The notes below the pieces were generated by a model. That model saw only the letters and a list, made by a program, of their open reading frames with translations. It ran no database searches and had not been told where the DNA came from. A program made the translations under genes and the position numbers. DNA of 64,000 bases from JABCYV01 sp963696025 (lineage in GTDB: Bacteria; Acidobacteriota; Terriglobia; Terriglobales; Acidobacteriaceae). The first letter of the stretch is position 1; the number at the start of each line of letters is the position of its first letter. Shown piece after piece: positions 45,624-53,570 of the stretch. The stretch lies in the NCBI GenBank assembly GCA_963696025.1, contig CAVOII010000012.1, positions 434,001 to 498,000 on the forward strand, in the 5' to 3' direction.

Positions 45624-45887
45624 CTACTTCGCTTGCAGCGGCTCAATCATCACAAACTTGCCCATTGAGCCCTTATCCAAAAACTTGATGCGCCCGCTGA
45701 TTTTGGCGAAGAGCGTGTCATCCTTGCCCCGGCCGACGTTCAGCCCTGGCTTCACCCGCGTGCCCCGCTGCCGCACGATGATGGTGCCGCCCGGGACCAC
45801 TTGTCCACCAAAGGCCTTAAAGCCCAGCCGTTGTGCGTTCGAATCACGCCCATTTCGTGAGGTGCCCTGTCCTTTTTTATGTGCCAT
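45624..45887 (-). CDS. rpmA: 50S ribosomal protein L27
   Basis: 87 residues. MAHKKGQGTSRNGRDSNAQR then LGFKAFGGQVVPGGTIIVRQ and RGTRVKPGLNVGRGKDDTLF: full L27 sequence without the N-terminal cleavable extension found in Firmicutes, so the Ala after Met reaches toward the peptidyl-transferase centre directly. Situated between rplU and obgE. Firm. Confidence 0.97.
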   Translation of the reverse strand: MAHKKGQGTSRNGRDSNAQRLGFKAFGGQVVPGGTIIVRQRGTRVKPGLNVGRGKDDTLFAKISGRIKFLDKGSMGKFVMIEPLQAK

Positions 45888-45917
45888 AAATGACTCTTAG
45901 TCTCTCATCGATCAATT

Positions 45918-45984
45918 TGACTGTCACCCCGAGCAGAGTTCTTGCCTTCGCGAAGCGAAGACAAGACGCAGTCGAGCGACCTGG
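45918..45984. repeat. Degraded dispersed repeat with inner hairpin in the rplU-rpmA gap
   Basis: TGTCACCCCGAGC (45922-45934) and GTCGAGCGACCTGG (45971-45984) look like the two ends of a TGTCA-CC-GAGC...GA-GGACCTGG repeat, separated by a stretch containing CTTCGC-GAA-GCGAAG (45946-45960). Related to 32244-32270. Confidence 0.5.
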
Positions 45985-45999
45985 TGTTTGCCTGTGCCT

Positions 46000-46485
46000 C
46001 TACTTCTTTTTCTTCGGCGCGGCCTTCTTCACCGCCGACTTCTTGGCGGCAGCTTTCTTCGCGGGATGCGCCTTCGCTACTTTCGCTTCTGCCTTCACCA
46101 CTTCTTCCACTTCCACAGCTTTCACCATCTTCGGCTTAGCTTCCTTCTTCGGAAGGTCCGGCGCTTTGAAGCTCTGTCCATCGAAAGCAATTTCGGTAAT
46201 CCGCACTGCGGTGTAGCCCTGGCGATGCCCTCGCAGCTTCTTGTACTGCTTCTTGCGCTTGTAGTGGAAGACCAGTATCTTGGCGCCGCGTCCCTGCTCT
46301 ACGATTTCGCCGACCACGCGCGCTTCCGATTGCGGCCGACCGATCTGGCCCGGCTCGCCCGAAACCGCCAGCACATCGCTGAATTCGATCTGCCCGTTAG
46401 TGCCATCGCCCTGGTTTTCCAGTCGAATCACATCTCCGGGCGCCACCCGGTACTGCTTTCCACCGGCGCGGATGACCGCATACAT
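46000..46485 (-). CDS. rplU: 50S ribosomal protein L21 with a Lys/Ala-rich C-terminal extension
   Basis: 161 residues. The start MYAVIRAGGKQYRVAPGDVI is taken at ATG 46485, 7 bases after GGAGG; the ATG two codons earlier is too close to that site. FHYKRKKQYKKLRGHRQGYT near 75 is the L21 RNA-binding core. L21 is normally ~103 residues; here residues ~108-161 form an extra tail, first acidic (VEVEEVVKAEAK) then repeated KKAAAKKSAVKKAAPKKKK-like, which resembles the tails of histone H1-like proteins. It may contact RNA outside the normal site. First gene of rplU-rpmA-obgE. Confidence 0.95.
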   Translation of the reverse strand: MYAVIRAGGKQYRVAPGDVIRLENQGDGTNGQIEFSDVLAVSGEPGQIGRPQSEARVVGEIVEQGRGAKILVFHYKRKKQYKKLRGHRQGYTAVRITEIAFDGQSFKAPDLPKKEAKPKMVKAVEVEEVVKAEAKVAKAHPAKKAAAKKSAVKKAAPKKKK

Positions 46486-46641
46486 ACTCATTCCTCCGTC
46501 CAATCCAATCCCCCGCCGCACACTGGCGCGATGCGGGCAACCTGCTGAATTTTCTGTGCTTGCTGCTTTCCGCGTCGGCGCTCTCAGCAACGATTGCGGG
46601 GCGGCTCCAGAACGGAACCGCGAGTACAGGCAAACCTAACC

Positions 46642-46671
46642 ATTTTAGCCTGCGCTGGAGAAAAGCGTCAA
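46642..46671 (-). promoter_or_regulatory. Promoter for rplU
   Basis: On the minus strand TTGACG (46671-46666) and TAAAAT (46647-46642) are 18 bases apart, about 157 bases before the rplU start. The long leader could carry feedback control of L21, as known for other ribosomal operons, but no specific structure was identified. Confidence 0.6.
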
Positions 46672-46696
46672 ACCGGTAAGTGTGCAATTCGCATCC

Positions 46697-46746
46697 TGGG
46701 TTTCTTTGCGACCTTGGCGCGATCTTGGCGCACTTTGCGGTTAAAG
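46697..46746. repeat. Word-type repeat (CTTTGCG / CTTGGCGC) in the rplU upstream gap
   Basis: CTTTGCGACCTTGGCGCGAT, then CTTGGCGCACTTTGCGGTTA: variants of a CTTxGCG word with a period of about 9-11 bases. It belongs to the 412-base gap 46486-46897, which otherwise holds the rplU promoter and the ribosome-binding site of the next gene and no other gene I can support. Confidence 0.5.
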
Positions 46747-46897
46747 GGTTTGATCCTGCCGTAGGTCGCGACAAAGGCTCGGCAAGTACGCCAAGAGAGG
46801 CGCTCCGGTAAAACGAGCTGCAGGCACAATCCGCTCCTGTCCTTTGTGCTTTACCCCTTCCTGTGCGACAATCTTTCGCCGAACCGGAGGAAACCCA

Positions 46898-47380
46898 ATG
46901 TTGAGGCGCCTTTTGACGGTTTTGATCTGTATTATCGCACTCAGCCTTTCGGGCCTAGCCGCATCCAGGAAGCCCGCGAAGAAAGCCGCGTCCAGCGGTC
47001 CGCTTCCAGACAAAGCCTACATGCAGAAAGTCTGGGATGGCTGGGGCACGCTCGATCCTTCAAAAACCGCCCAGTTCTATGCCCAAGGTCCGCACACTTT
47101 CTATGACCTTGCTCCCGTTAAATACGACAGTTGGGACGAATACGACAAGGGTGTGCGCAACATTCTGGCGGGCTATAAGAGCGCTAAGTTCACCGTGAAC
47201 GACGACGCCCAAATTCACGCCGCCGGGGACTATGCCTGGGGAACAGCGACGCTGAAGTCCGACATGATGCAGAAGTCGGGCAAGCGCGACATGGCCACCT
47301 TCCGCTGGACGGTGGTCTTTGAAAAGCAGGATGGAAAATGGCTCATCGTGCACGAGCACGTCTCTGAACCAATCCAGTAA
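46898..47380 (+). CDS. Secreted SnoaL/DUF4440-like (NTF2 fold) protein
   Basis: 160 residues from ATG 46898, with GGAGG 7 bases upstream; an earlier in-frame ATG at 46844 lacks this site. MLRRLLTVLICIIALSLSGL then AASRK is a signal peptide. The rest, AQFYAQGPHTFYDLAPVKYD then SWDEYDKGVRNILAGYKSAK and RWTVVFEKQDGKWLIVHEHV, is the NTF2/SnoaL-like cone fold of the DUF4440/calcium-calmodulin-kinase-association type. Such proteins have varied or unknown substrates. Stands alone; converges with the cyclase gene, whose end lies 28 bases away. Confidence 0.78.
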   Translation: MLRRLLTVLICIIALSLSGLAASRKPAKKAASSGPLPDKAYMQKVWDGWGTLDPSKTAQFYAQGPHTFYDLAPVKYDSWDEYDKGVRNILAGYKSAKFTVNDDAQIHAAGDYAWGTATLKSDMMQKSGKRDMATFRWTVVFEKQDGKWLIVHEHVSEPIQ

Positions 47381-47407
47381 GCCTTCGGGCTCCAGAGGGA
47401 TTACTTA

Positions 47408-48061
47408 TCACTTACAAAGAGCAAAAGCGCGCACCGGAAACGACGTTCCGCGGCGGATCGCCGGCGGCGCGGCGAAGAACCGGAAGCCTCGGCCGATGAG
47501 CTGATCGAGTCCCCGCAGGTGCTCTACGATGGGAATTCCCGCCGCCAGCAGCAAAGTGTGCGCCGGACGCGACGGGTCGTTCATGTTGTCGATGTTGGCG
47601 CAATCGATGCCGACTAACGCCGCTCCCGAATGCACCAGATGTTCACAGGCTCCGGCCGTCAGATAAGGGCCAGAGCGGAAATAGCCGTCGAAGCCCCAGT
47701 GGCGGGACCATCCGGTATGCACCAAGACAGCCTTTCCCCGAGCCGCGATCCCGGAAAAGATTCGCTCTTCGATTGGTCCATCTTCGGAAGCAGAAACCAG
47801 CACGCCAGCCAGATCGGCAAGCCGGTCCAGCGGGACCTCTGCTAGATCGGCACCGTCCGGATGGCGATGAAATGGAGCATCCACATACGTGCCGGTGTTG
47901 CCACCGAACTCGTGTGTAGCGATCTGGAAGCTGGTTCCCGGCGCGTAGTGGGTATGTTTTCCTGCATTCCCATGCGCCAGGAACGTGTGAAACTGGGGCA
48001 CCGGCAATCCCGGATACGACGGCATACCCGGCTCCAGCCGGTGGCTCAAGTCGACGATCAT
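47408..48061 (-). CDS. Cyclase-family metal-dependent hydrolase (kynurenine-formamidase-like)
   Basis: 217 residues from ATG 48061 (MIVDLSHRLEPGMPSYPGLP); the frame continues upstream into the YtxH gene and a nearby GTG (VVSLTGM) is an alternative start. The family metal motif H-x-GTH-x-D-x-P-x-H appears as GGNTGTYVDAPFHRH near residue 55, i.e. Asn and Tyr replace the first two His, a variant known in a subgroup of this family. HTGWSRHWGFDGYF near 115 and VGIDCANIDNM near 152 also fit. Members hydrolyse cyclic amides, formylkynurenine or isatin; the substrate here is open. Confidence 0.75.
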   Translation of the reverse strand: MIVDLSHRLEPGMPSYPGLPVPQFHTFLAHGNAGKHTHYAPGTSFQIATHEFGGNTGTYVDAPFHRHPDGADLAEVPLDRLADLAGVLVSASEDGPIEERIFSGIAARGKAVLVHTGWSRHWGFDGYFRSGPYLTAGACEHLVHSGAALVGIDCANIDNMNDPSRPAHTLLLAAGIPIVEHLRGLDQLIGRGFRFFAAPPAIRRGTSFPVRAFALCK

Positions 48062-48101
48062 GCCGGTTAACGATACAACAATGCGACGTTGCAGTCTGGG
48101 G

Positions 48102-48491
48102 CTATGACCCGGTCCCAGTTCGCGATTCAGAGGAAAAACGGTCGCGCACTTGGCTGCCGAAATCGTGTACCTTATCTGCCAGGTTGCTGCGTGTTTCTTC
48201 TCCGCTGGCCGGCGCGAGCAGCAGCCCAACGCCCACCCCGATACCAACGCCCGCCACGAAGGCGAAAGTCTGGCTTAGAACCGAGTGGTCTTCGCCTCGA
48301 ATCACGTCGGCAGCGCGGCTTACGCGGTCTGATGCCACGTCGTAACGGTCGCGTGCTTTGTCGCGCAGGTCCTGCGCCCGGTCTTTCAAATCATCGAAGT
48401 TGTCACCAAACCGATCGCGCAAAGGGTCGAGCAGCAACACACCGGCACCCAGCAGAAGGTTCAGCAGATTCTTTTTAGTACGCATTCTCAT
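48102..48491 (-). CDS. YtxH domain-containing protein
   Basis: 129 residues from ATG 48491 with GGGAG 8 bases upstream. After MRMRTKKNLLNLLLGAGVLL the middle is a charged helical stretch (DRFGDNFDDLKDRAQDLRDK). The signature FVAGVGIGVGVGLLLAPASG near residue 80 is the glycine-zipper membrane segment of YtxH, followed by a short amphipathic tail. YtxH proteins are small membrane-associated, often stress-linked proteins of unknown mechanism. It precedes the cyclase gene by 40 bases on the same strand. Confidence 0.82.
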   Translation of the reverse strand: MRMRTKKNLLNLLLGAGVLLLDPLRDRFGDNFDDLKDRAQDLRDKARDRYDVASDRVSRAADVIRGEDHSVLSQTFAFVAGVGIGVGVGLLLAPASGEETRSNLADKVHDFGSQVRDRFSSESRTGTGS

Positions 48492-48613
48492 AGTGATTTC
48501 TCCCGGCGAGTAGACTCGTCGTTATGAAAGATGCCGAGAACAGGTCGGCAGTTGGCAGCTACCTTCCAATCTTTGTGCGGAGGTTCGGGGACGACACCGT
48601 GCCGGGACCGCGC

Positions 48614-49813
48614 TCATGCTGAGACAAACAGTGACGGATATTGTTCGGTCAAGAACGCTACAATTCCGGACCGCGGAAGTACCCTGTCAACCAGAAACGT
48701 ATCAATAGCGCCCGCTACCGCGCCAGTTATTGGGCCGACGAGTGGAATTACTCCAAGGCCAGTGGTTGCGGCAATCCTTACAAGCCTGCCGCTTGGGCTG
48801 CTCGCTAGGGATGTCATTTTACTTTTTATGCTTGCGACCATGTGCTTAATCACAGCGTCGCTGACGTCCTCCAGGGTGTACAGCCATTCTCGAAATTCTC
48901 GACACTCTGCGCTGTCTCGCACCTTCATGAGCAAGTCCAAATCGACCCGCTGCCCAGACCGGAAGTCACGAACGTTCGAAAGATCAATGACTCGCTCAAA
49001 TTGTTCCTTTGGTAATTTCGGATTCAGCGGAGCAATAATGCCCGCAAGTTTGCCAAATAACAGAGCGGACTCACTATCGAGGAACCCAGTGATTGCCGAG
49101 TAGGCCTGCATATCGGCAAGCCGCTGGTTAAGGTTCGCTGTGGCGGAAACGGCTGCCTACAGAACAAGATGCGCCTTCTCTGGAGCAAATCCGAACGACT
49201 CTGACAAGCCATTCTTGATGTAGAAGACACGTTTACTTGTTTCTTCCACCTGTATGGGTATGGCCCCGACAGCCAAGTCGGGCTTACCTAATTCTGTTCT
49301 TAGCTGTTTGAGAAAGACGGCTCTGAGGGCTGGCGTCTTGGAACGGAGGTCTTTATCGATTTGGCCCAACAGATCTTGGCCGTAAGTGGGAGGCGGTCTC
49401 ACAATGGACTTCCAGATTGCTTCCTCAATAGCAGCACGTTCCACATTCTTGAGTCCGGTGATGCTTTGTAAGCAGCGAAGCTCTGATTTGAGATTTGTAT
49501 CCCGATGGGCAGCATCGACGATACCGAGCGAAAAATGATGCAGAGGAACATGGCGGACACCGTCGCGACTGACATCAATGACGACGGTTGTAAACTCGCA
49601 GGAAAACTTAATCAGGCCCGAATAGAGCAGCCTAGTGAAGCCGGACTCGCCGAATGTCCGAACAAGGAATGGGACTTCCCGCAAGCGAAAAGACTTTATG
49701 ACGACTCCGTCGAATAAGATCAGCCGTCTGATTAAAGACCCTACATCAATACCCGAGACCTGCTGACCTGAACGGATCGCTATCTCACCAAGAACAGACT
49801 GCCTAAAAGTCAT
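48614..49813 (-). pseudogene. Unknown 399-residue protein interrupted by one in-frame amber codon
   Basis: Two open frames, 49813-49157 (218 residues, MTFRQSVLGEIAIRSGQQVS...) and 49111-48614 (165 residues, MQAYSAITGFLDSESALLFG...), lie in the same reading frame and are separated only by TAG at 49157-49159. Translating through gives FAPEKAHLVL-stop-AAVSATANLNQRLADMQA, which reads as one continuous helical protein; a CAG-to-TAG change would explain it. The C-terminal part has a hydrophobic GLGVIPLVGPITGAVAGAI segment. I do not recognise a family or function. Other genes here use TAG as a normal stop, so recoding is unlikely. The N-terminal frame starts 12 bases downstream of gyrA; the region looks less GC-rich than its neighbours, hinting at transfer. 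Confidence 0.65.
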
Positions 49814-49825
49814 TGGAACATGAGC

Positions 49826-52501
49826 TTACTGAATCAGCGTCCCCCCATTTCCGTTCGTGGGCTCTTCTTCCGGCGGGATTACCACGGCCGCCGCCACCCG
49901 GTCTCCCGGTTCGATATTCAGCAGACGGACGCCTTGCGCCGAGCGTCCCGACTCTCGAATGAACTTCGATTCGATGCGGATGATCTTGCCGTACTGGCTG
50001 ATCAACATGACTTCGGAGTTTTCATCCACCTGCGAGATGCCGACGACCTTGCCATTGCGCTCGGTGGTTTTGATATTGATCACGCCCTTGCCGCCGCGTG
50101 AGATCAAGCGGTACTCATCGGCTGGGGTGCGCTTGCCGTATCCGTTCTCGGTGACAGAGAGGATGAGCGACCCTTTTTTGCCGAGATCCACGACCTCGGA
50201 AGTTGCGCTCTGCACGGGGGAGACGCCCGCGCCTACATCGGCGGCGGGTACCTCGGGCGCACCCGGCTTGATGGTGGTCGCCATGCCGACAACGTAATCC
50301 CCCTTCGCCAGATCAATGCCCCAGACGCCATATGCGGCGCGTCCCATGGGACGGACGTCATTTTCATCGAAGCGAATGGCTTGGCCATCGTGCGTTGCCA
50401 GAAAGACGATCTGCAAGCCGTCGGTCAGGCGTGCCGTTACCAGTTCATCGCCATGCTCGATGTTGATGGCATTGATGCCGTTCGAGCGCACGTGGCAAAA
50501 GTCCTTCAGCTCGGTCTTCTTCACCAAACCGTTGCGCGTGGCGAAGAAGATGTACTTGCCCTCCTCCTCCAGATTCCGTACAGCTAACATGGTGCGAACT
50601 GTTTCTCCTGGCTGCAGACCAACCAGATTACCTACATGCTTGCCTTTGCCGGCAGCGCCCACATCAGGAATTTCGTAGACCTTCAACCAGTACACGCGTC
50701 CGTTGTTGGTGAAGATCAGAATGTAGGCGTGCGTAGAGGCGATGAACAGATGCTCGACGAAATCTTCATCGCGCGTCTTCATCCCCATGCGGCCTTGCCC
50801 GCCACGGCGTTGATTACGATAAGTGGAGATCGCGGTGCGTTTGAGATAGCCGCCGTGGCTCACGGTGACGGCCATTTGCTCGTCGGCGATCAGATCTTCA
50901 AGCTGAATTTCCGCCGCTTCGTCTTCGATCACAGTGCGGCGTTCATCGCCGTAAAGCTTCTTTACTTCGTCCAGCTCTTTCACGATCACCCCGCGCAGTT
51001 TCTTTTCCGAACCGAGAATCGACTCGTATTCAGTGATGTTTTCACGGGTGAGATTCAACTCTTTCGTGATTTCGTCAATAGAAAGCTTAGTCAGGCGATG
51101 CAATTGCAGTTCAAGGATCGCGTCCGCCTGGATACCGGTAAACGGCTTTTCGGCATTGAGCTTGGGTGCGCGTCCAGTAGTGTTGATGTCAATTTTCTTG
51201 CCGGCAAAATAAGCCACCAAGTTTTCACGGGCTTCGGCGCGGTTGGCGCTGGCACGAATGATGACGATCACGTTGTCCAGGTGGTCGAGCGCGGTCAGAT
51301 AACCTTCGAGGATGTGTTCGCGCTCCTTCGCCTTCATCAACAGATAGGCGGTGCGCCGGCGGACGACATCTACACGGTGATCGATGAAGTATTGGATAGC
51401 CGGGATCAGCCCCATTTCCTTAGGCTGTCCATTCACCACCGCCAGGAAGATCATGCTGAAACCTTCCTGCATCGAGGTGTGCTTGAAAAGCTGGTTGAGC
51501 ACGATCTGCGGCTCGGCACCGCGCTTGAGTTCGACCACGATGCGCATGCCGTCGCGATCACTCTCGTCGCGAATGTCGGAGATGTCGTCGACGACCTTGT
51601 CATTCACTAGTTGCGCGATGCGCTCGATCAGCCGCTTCTTGCTGACCTGATACGGAATTTGCGTGACCACAATGGCCTGGCGGTCTTTGTTGAAAGTCTC
51701 GATCCCAGCTTTAGCCCGCATCATGAAACGTCCACGGCCAGTTCTGTAGGCTTCGAAGATTCCCGCCTTGCCGTGGATGATCCCGTATGTCGGGAAATCC
51801 GGGCCTTTCACGATTTTCAAAATCTCGGGCAACGGCGTAGCTGAATTGTTTACCAGCATGATCGTGGCTTCAACGATTTCCGTCAGGTTATGGGGAGGGA
51901 TGTTCGTCGCCATCCCGACGGCGATTCCGTTTGATCCATTCACCAGGAGATTCGGAATGCGAGTCGGGAGAACGTCAGGCTCCATGTTGGAGTCATCGTA
52001 GGTTGGTTTGAAGTCCACCGTATCCTTCTCGATGTCGGCGTTCAGGTCCTCAGCCATGCGCGTGAGGCGGCACTCGGTATATCGCATGGCCGCGGGCGGA
52101 TCATCGTCGACCGATCCGTAGTTTCCTTGACCATCCACCAGCGGATAGCGCAATGAAAACGGCTGCGCCATCCGAACCAGCGCGTCGTACAATGCGGAGT
52201 CACCGTGCGGGTGATACTTACCCATGGTCTCGCCCACCACCTTGGCGCACTTCACGTACCTGCGATTGTGCAACAGGCCCGAGTCGTACATGTGGTAGAG
52301 AATGCGGCGATGCACCGGCTTCAATCCATCGCGCACGTCGGGCAGGGCGCGGCCGATGATCACCGACATCGAATAATCGAGATACGACCGCCGCATCTCT
52401 TCTTCAATGTTGACCGGCTGAATGTTTAGTGCACCGGGATGACCACCGTCGCCTGAAGGCGGGGGAGTTAGGGGAAGTTCAGGATTCTGGTCGTCTGCCA
52501 T
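49826..52501 (-). CDS. gyrA: DNA gyrase subunit A
   Basis: 891 residues. The breakage-reunion domain has RALPDVRDGLKPVHRRILYH near residue 50 and the catalytic Tyr in AMRYTECRLTRM near 138. NGSNGIAVGMATNIPPHNLT near 190 is typical. The C-terminal beta-pinwheel begins after ~520; its GyrA box is QRRGGQGRMG near 575, marking a gyrase rather than topoisomerase IV. Within the pinwheel a ~28-residue Ala/Pro/Gly/Val segment (near 745-772, PEVPAADVGAGVSPVQSAT) has no counterpart in the enzymes I know and contains a hairpin-like sequence. Reads from a candidate extended -10 promoter with a palindromic leader. Confidence 0.96.
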   Translation of the reverse strand: MADDQNPELPLTPPPSGDGGHPGALNIQPVNIEEEMRRSYLDYSMSVIIGRALPDVRDGLKPVHRRILYHMYDSGLLHNRRYVKCAKVVGETMGKYHPHGDSALYDALVRMAQPFSLRYPLVDGQGNYGSVDDDPPAAMRYTECRLTRMAEDLNADIEKDTVDFKPTYDDSNMEPDVLPTRIPNLLVNGSNGIAVGMATNIPPHNLTEIVEATIMLVNNSATPLPEILKIVKGPDFPTYGIIHGKAGIFEAYRTGRGRFMMRAKAGIETFNKDRQAIVVTQIPYQVSKKRLIERIAQLVNDKVVDDISDIRDESDRDGMRIVVELKRGAEPQIVLNQLFKHTSMQEGFSMIFLAVVNGQPKEMGLIPAIQYFIDHRVDVVRRRTAYLLMKAKEREHILEGYLTALDHLDNVIVIIRASANRAEARENLVAYFAGKKIDINTTGRAPKLNAEKPFTGIQADAILELQLHRLTKLSIDEITKELNLTRENITEYESILGSEKKLRGVIVKELDEVKKLYGDERRTVIEDEAAEIQLEDLIADEQMAVTVSHGGYLKRTAISTYRNQRRGGQGRMGMKTRDEDFVEHLFIASTHAYILIFTNNGRVYWLKVYEIPDVGAAGKGKHVGNLVGLQPGETVRTMLAVRNLEEEGKYIFFATRNGLVKKTELKDFCHVRSNGINAINIEHGDELVTARLTDGLQIVFLATHDGQAIRFDENDVRPMGRAAYGVWGIDLAKGDYVVGMATTIKPGAPEVPAADVGAGVSPVQSATSEVVDLGKKGSLILSVTENGYGKRTPADEYRLISRGGKGVINIKTTERNGKVVGISQVDENSEVMLISQYGKIIRIESKFIRESGRSAQGVRLLNIEPGDRVAAAVVIPPEEEPTNGNGGTLIQ
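50213..50235. repeat. Possible palindromic-repeat remnant inside gyrA
   Basis: ACGGGGGAGACGCCCGCGCC closely matches ACGGGCGAGGACGCCCGTCC at 56804-56823 (one gap, a few mismatches). It encodes part of the extra Ala/Pro/Val segment of the GyrA C-terminal domain. The match is short, so it may be coincidence in GC-rich DNA. Confidence 0.4.
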
Positions 52502-52839
52502 AAAAGCTTTTAGCTCCTATTCGCTAGTCCGTTAATACTTGCCGGGAGATTATGCTGGCGGATCGTAAGTCCAATCGAACGTAAAACCATGTATCTATAG
52601 GAGGTTACACCTCAAGTCGATACATGGATTATATCATCGGCCGAGCGTTCCGGATACGGAATCAGCCTTTATGCATGGCGAAGCTCGCTCCCGTGTCATT
52701 GGCACTCTAGAGCTCTTTCAGCGTCAAGGGCTGCCCTCGAAGCCGCGCAGAAGAAAATTGAGGAAGGCTCTGGGGAGACCGTTTAACCGCCGACCGTGTC
52801 CACACACCCGGTTCCGTCTTCGATTTCGAACTGAGGAGC
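52502..52839. other. 338-base gap upstream of gyrA
   Basis: No supported gene. The gyrA-proximal 140 bases hold the candidate promoter and palindromic leader described separately. The remaining part (52640-52839) has no clear ORF family, repeat or RNA; a CAAGGGCTGCCCTCG stretch and GC-rich text only. Confidence 0.5.
52587..52638 (-). promoter_or_regulatory. gyrA promoter (extended -10) and palindromic leader/operator
   Basis: On the minus strand TG-A-TATAAT (52636-52628) is a perfect extended -10; the predicted start site falls about 52620. Immediately there, GATACATGG (52619-52627) and CCATGTATC (52587-52595) form a perfect 9-bp inverted repeat that encloses GAGGT-TAC-ACCTC (52601-52613). 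The palindrome thus overlaps the start point, a position suited to an operator, and would also be a hairpin at the extreme 5' end of the mRNA, about 90 bases before the gyrA ATG. Confidence 0.6.
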
Positions 52840-53541
52840 TTATGGCCGTGTGACCACTTCGTTCGGCGCGGAGGGTAGGACGAAACTTACTCCACGTTCC
52901 CGGTTCAGGTTCAGCGTGCCGGGCACATCCAAATCGGCAAGCTGGATTTTCTTGTTCCACGAACCACTGCTCCAATAGTCCGCGCTCGAGTACATGACCG
53001 TGCCCACGATAGTGTAGCTGCTCACTTCTTCCTTGCGTCCGTCGCGAAATAGCAATATAGCGGGCGGAAGATCGTGCGCCTTCGCTGCTAAGGCGTCGCG
53101 AGGGACTGCAGCAGGCCGCGAATCCGAGGGCTCAGCGTAATCCGATGCCATCGCCTGCCCACGTATTCCGGCCTCTCCCGCACTCGTAACTCGCGCGTAG
53201 TGGTCGCCCTGCCATTCGATCAGCAGCGCTCGCGGAGTAGCGGGCGGCGCTTCGGCTGAGGCCGGAGCAGCCTGCACTACCACTACTTCCGGCGAAGGAA
53301 CCTGGATCACGTCCGGCTCGGAATAGTAGTCTGAATAAAAGTATGGAAATGCTAGAGCAGCCCTGGATCGAGCAAACTGGTGATTCGCACCAACGTGGGC
53401 AAAACCACTCCGAATCCCATGCCCGGATGAAAAATGCCCGGAAGAAAAACCCGCTAGGCCTGCCGAGCCGCGCATCTGCGCCATAAGTGGCGGTATTGAA
53501 ACAGCCGCTCCCAGCAGCGCGATCACTAGCCGGCGACGCAT
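52840..53541 (-). CDS. Secreted protein of unknown function (tandem paralogue 1)
   Basis: 233 residues. MRRRLVIALLGAAVSIPPLM then AQMRGSAG is a signal peptide. A Gly/Ser/His-rich stretch (GLAGFSSGHFSSGHGIRSG) follows, then a low-complexity Val/Ala/Pro region. The C-terminal ~75 residues (PPAILLFRDGRKEEVSSYTI to LNLNRERGVSFVLPS) share a pattern with the next gene: LxFxDGxxxxVxxYxIVGxxxY ... K-xxLAxLDxxxTxxxNxxRGxxFxLP. This suggests a small beta domain. No known family. Downstream and same strand as its paralogue, 18 bases apart. Confidence 0.7.
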   Translation of the reverse strand: MRRRLVIALLGAAVSIPPLMAQMRGSAGLAGFSSGHFSSGHGIRSGFAHVGANHQFARSRAALAFPYFYSDYYSEPDVIQVPSPEVVVVQAAPASAEAPPATPRALLIEWQGDHYARVTSAGEAGIRGQAMASDYAEPSDSRPAAVPRDALAAKAHDLPPAILLFRDGRKEEVSSYTIVGTVMYSSADYWSSGSWNKKIQLADLDVPGTLNLNRERGVSFVLPSAPNEVVTRP

Positions 53542-53544
53542 GTC

Positions 53545-53570
53545 GTTAGTTCTTCGTTCTTAGTTCTTAG
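53545..53570. repeat. Word-type repeat overlapping the stop of the second paralogue
   Basis: GTTAGTTCTTCGTTCTTAGT then TCTTAG: variants of TTCTTAG. It covers the stop codon of the 53560-54300 gene and the gap to the next gene. Confidence 0.55.

Noticed and set aside
49157..49159. TAG recoded as an amino acid
   Set aside because: Several other genes here end normally with TAG, and no essential gene has an internal TAG.
50636..51610. 324-codon open frame opposite gyrA
   Set aside because: Shadow frame of a conserved gene.
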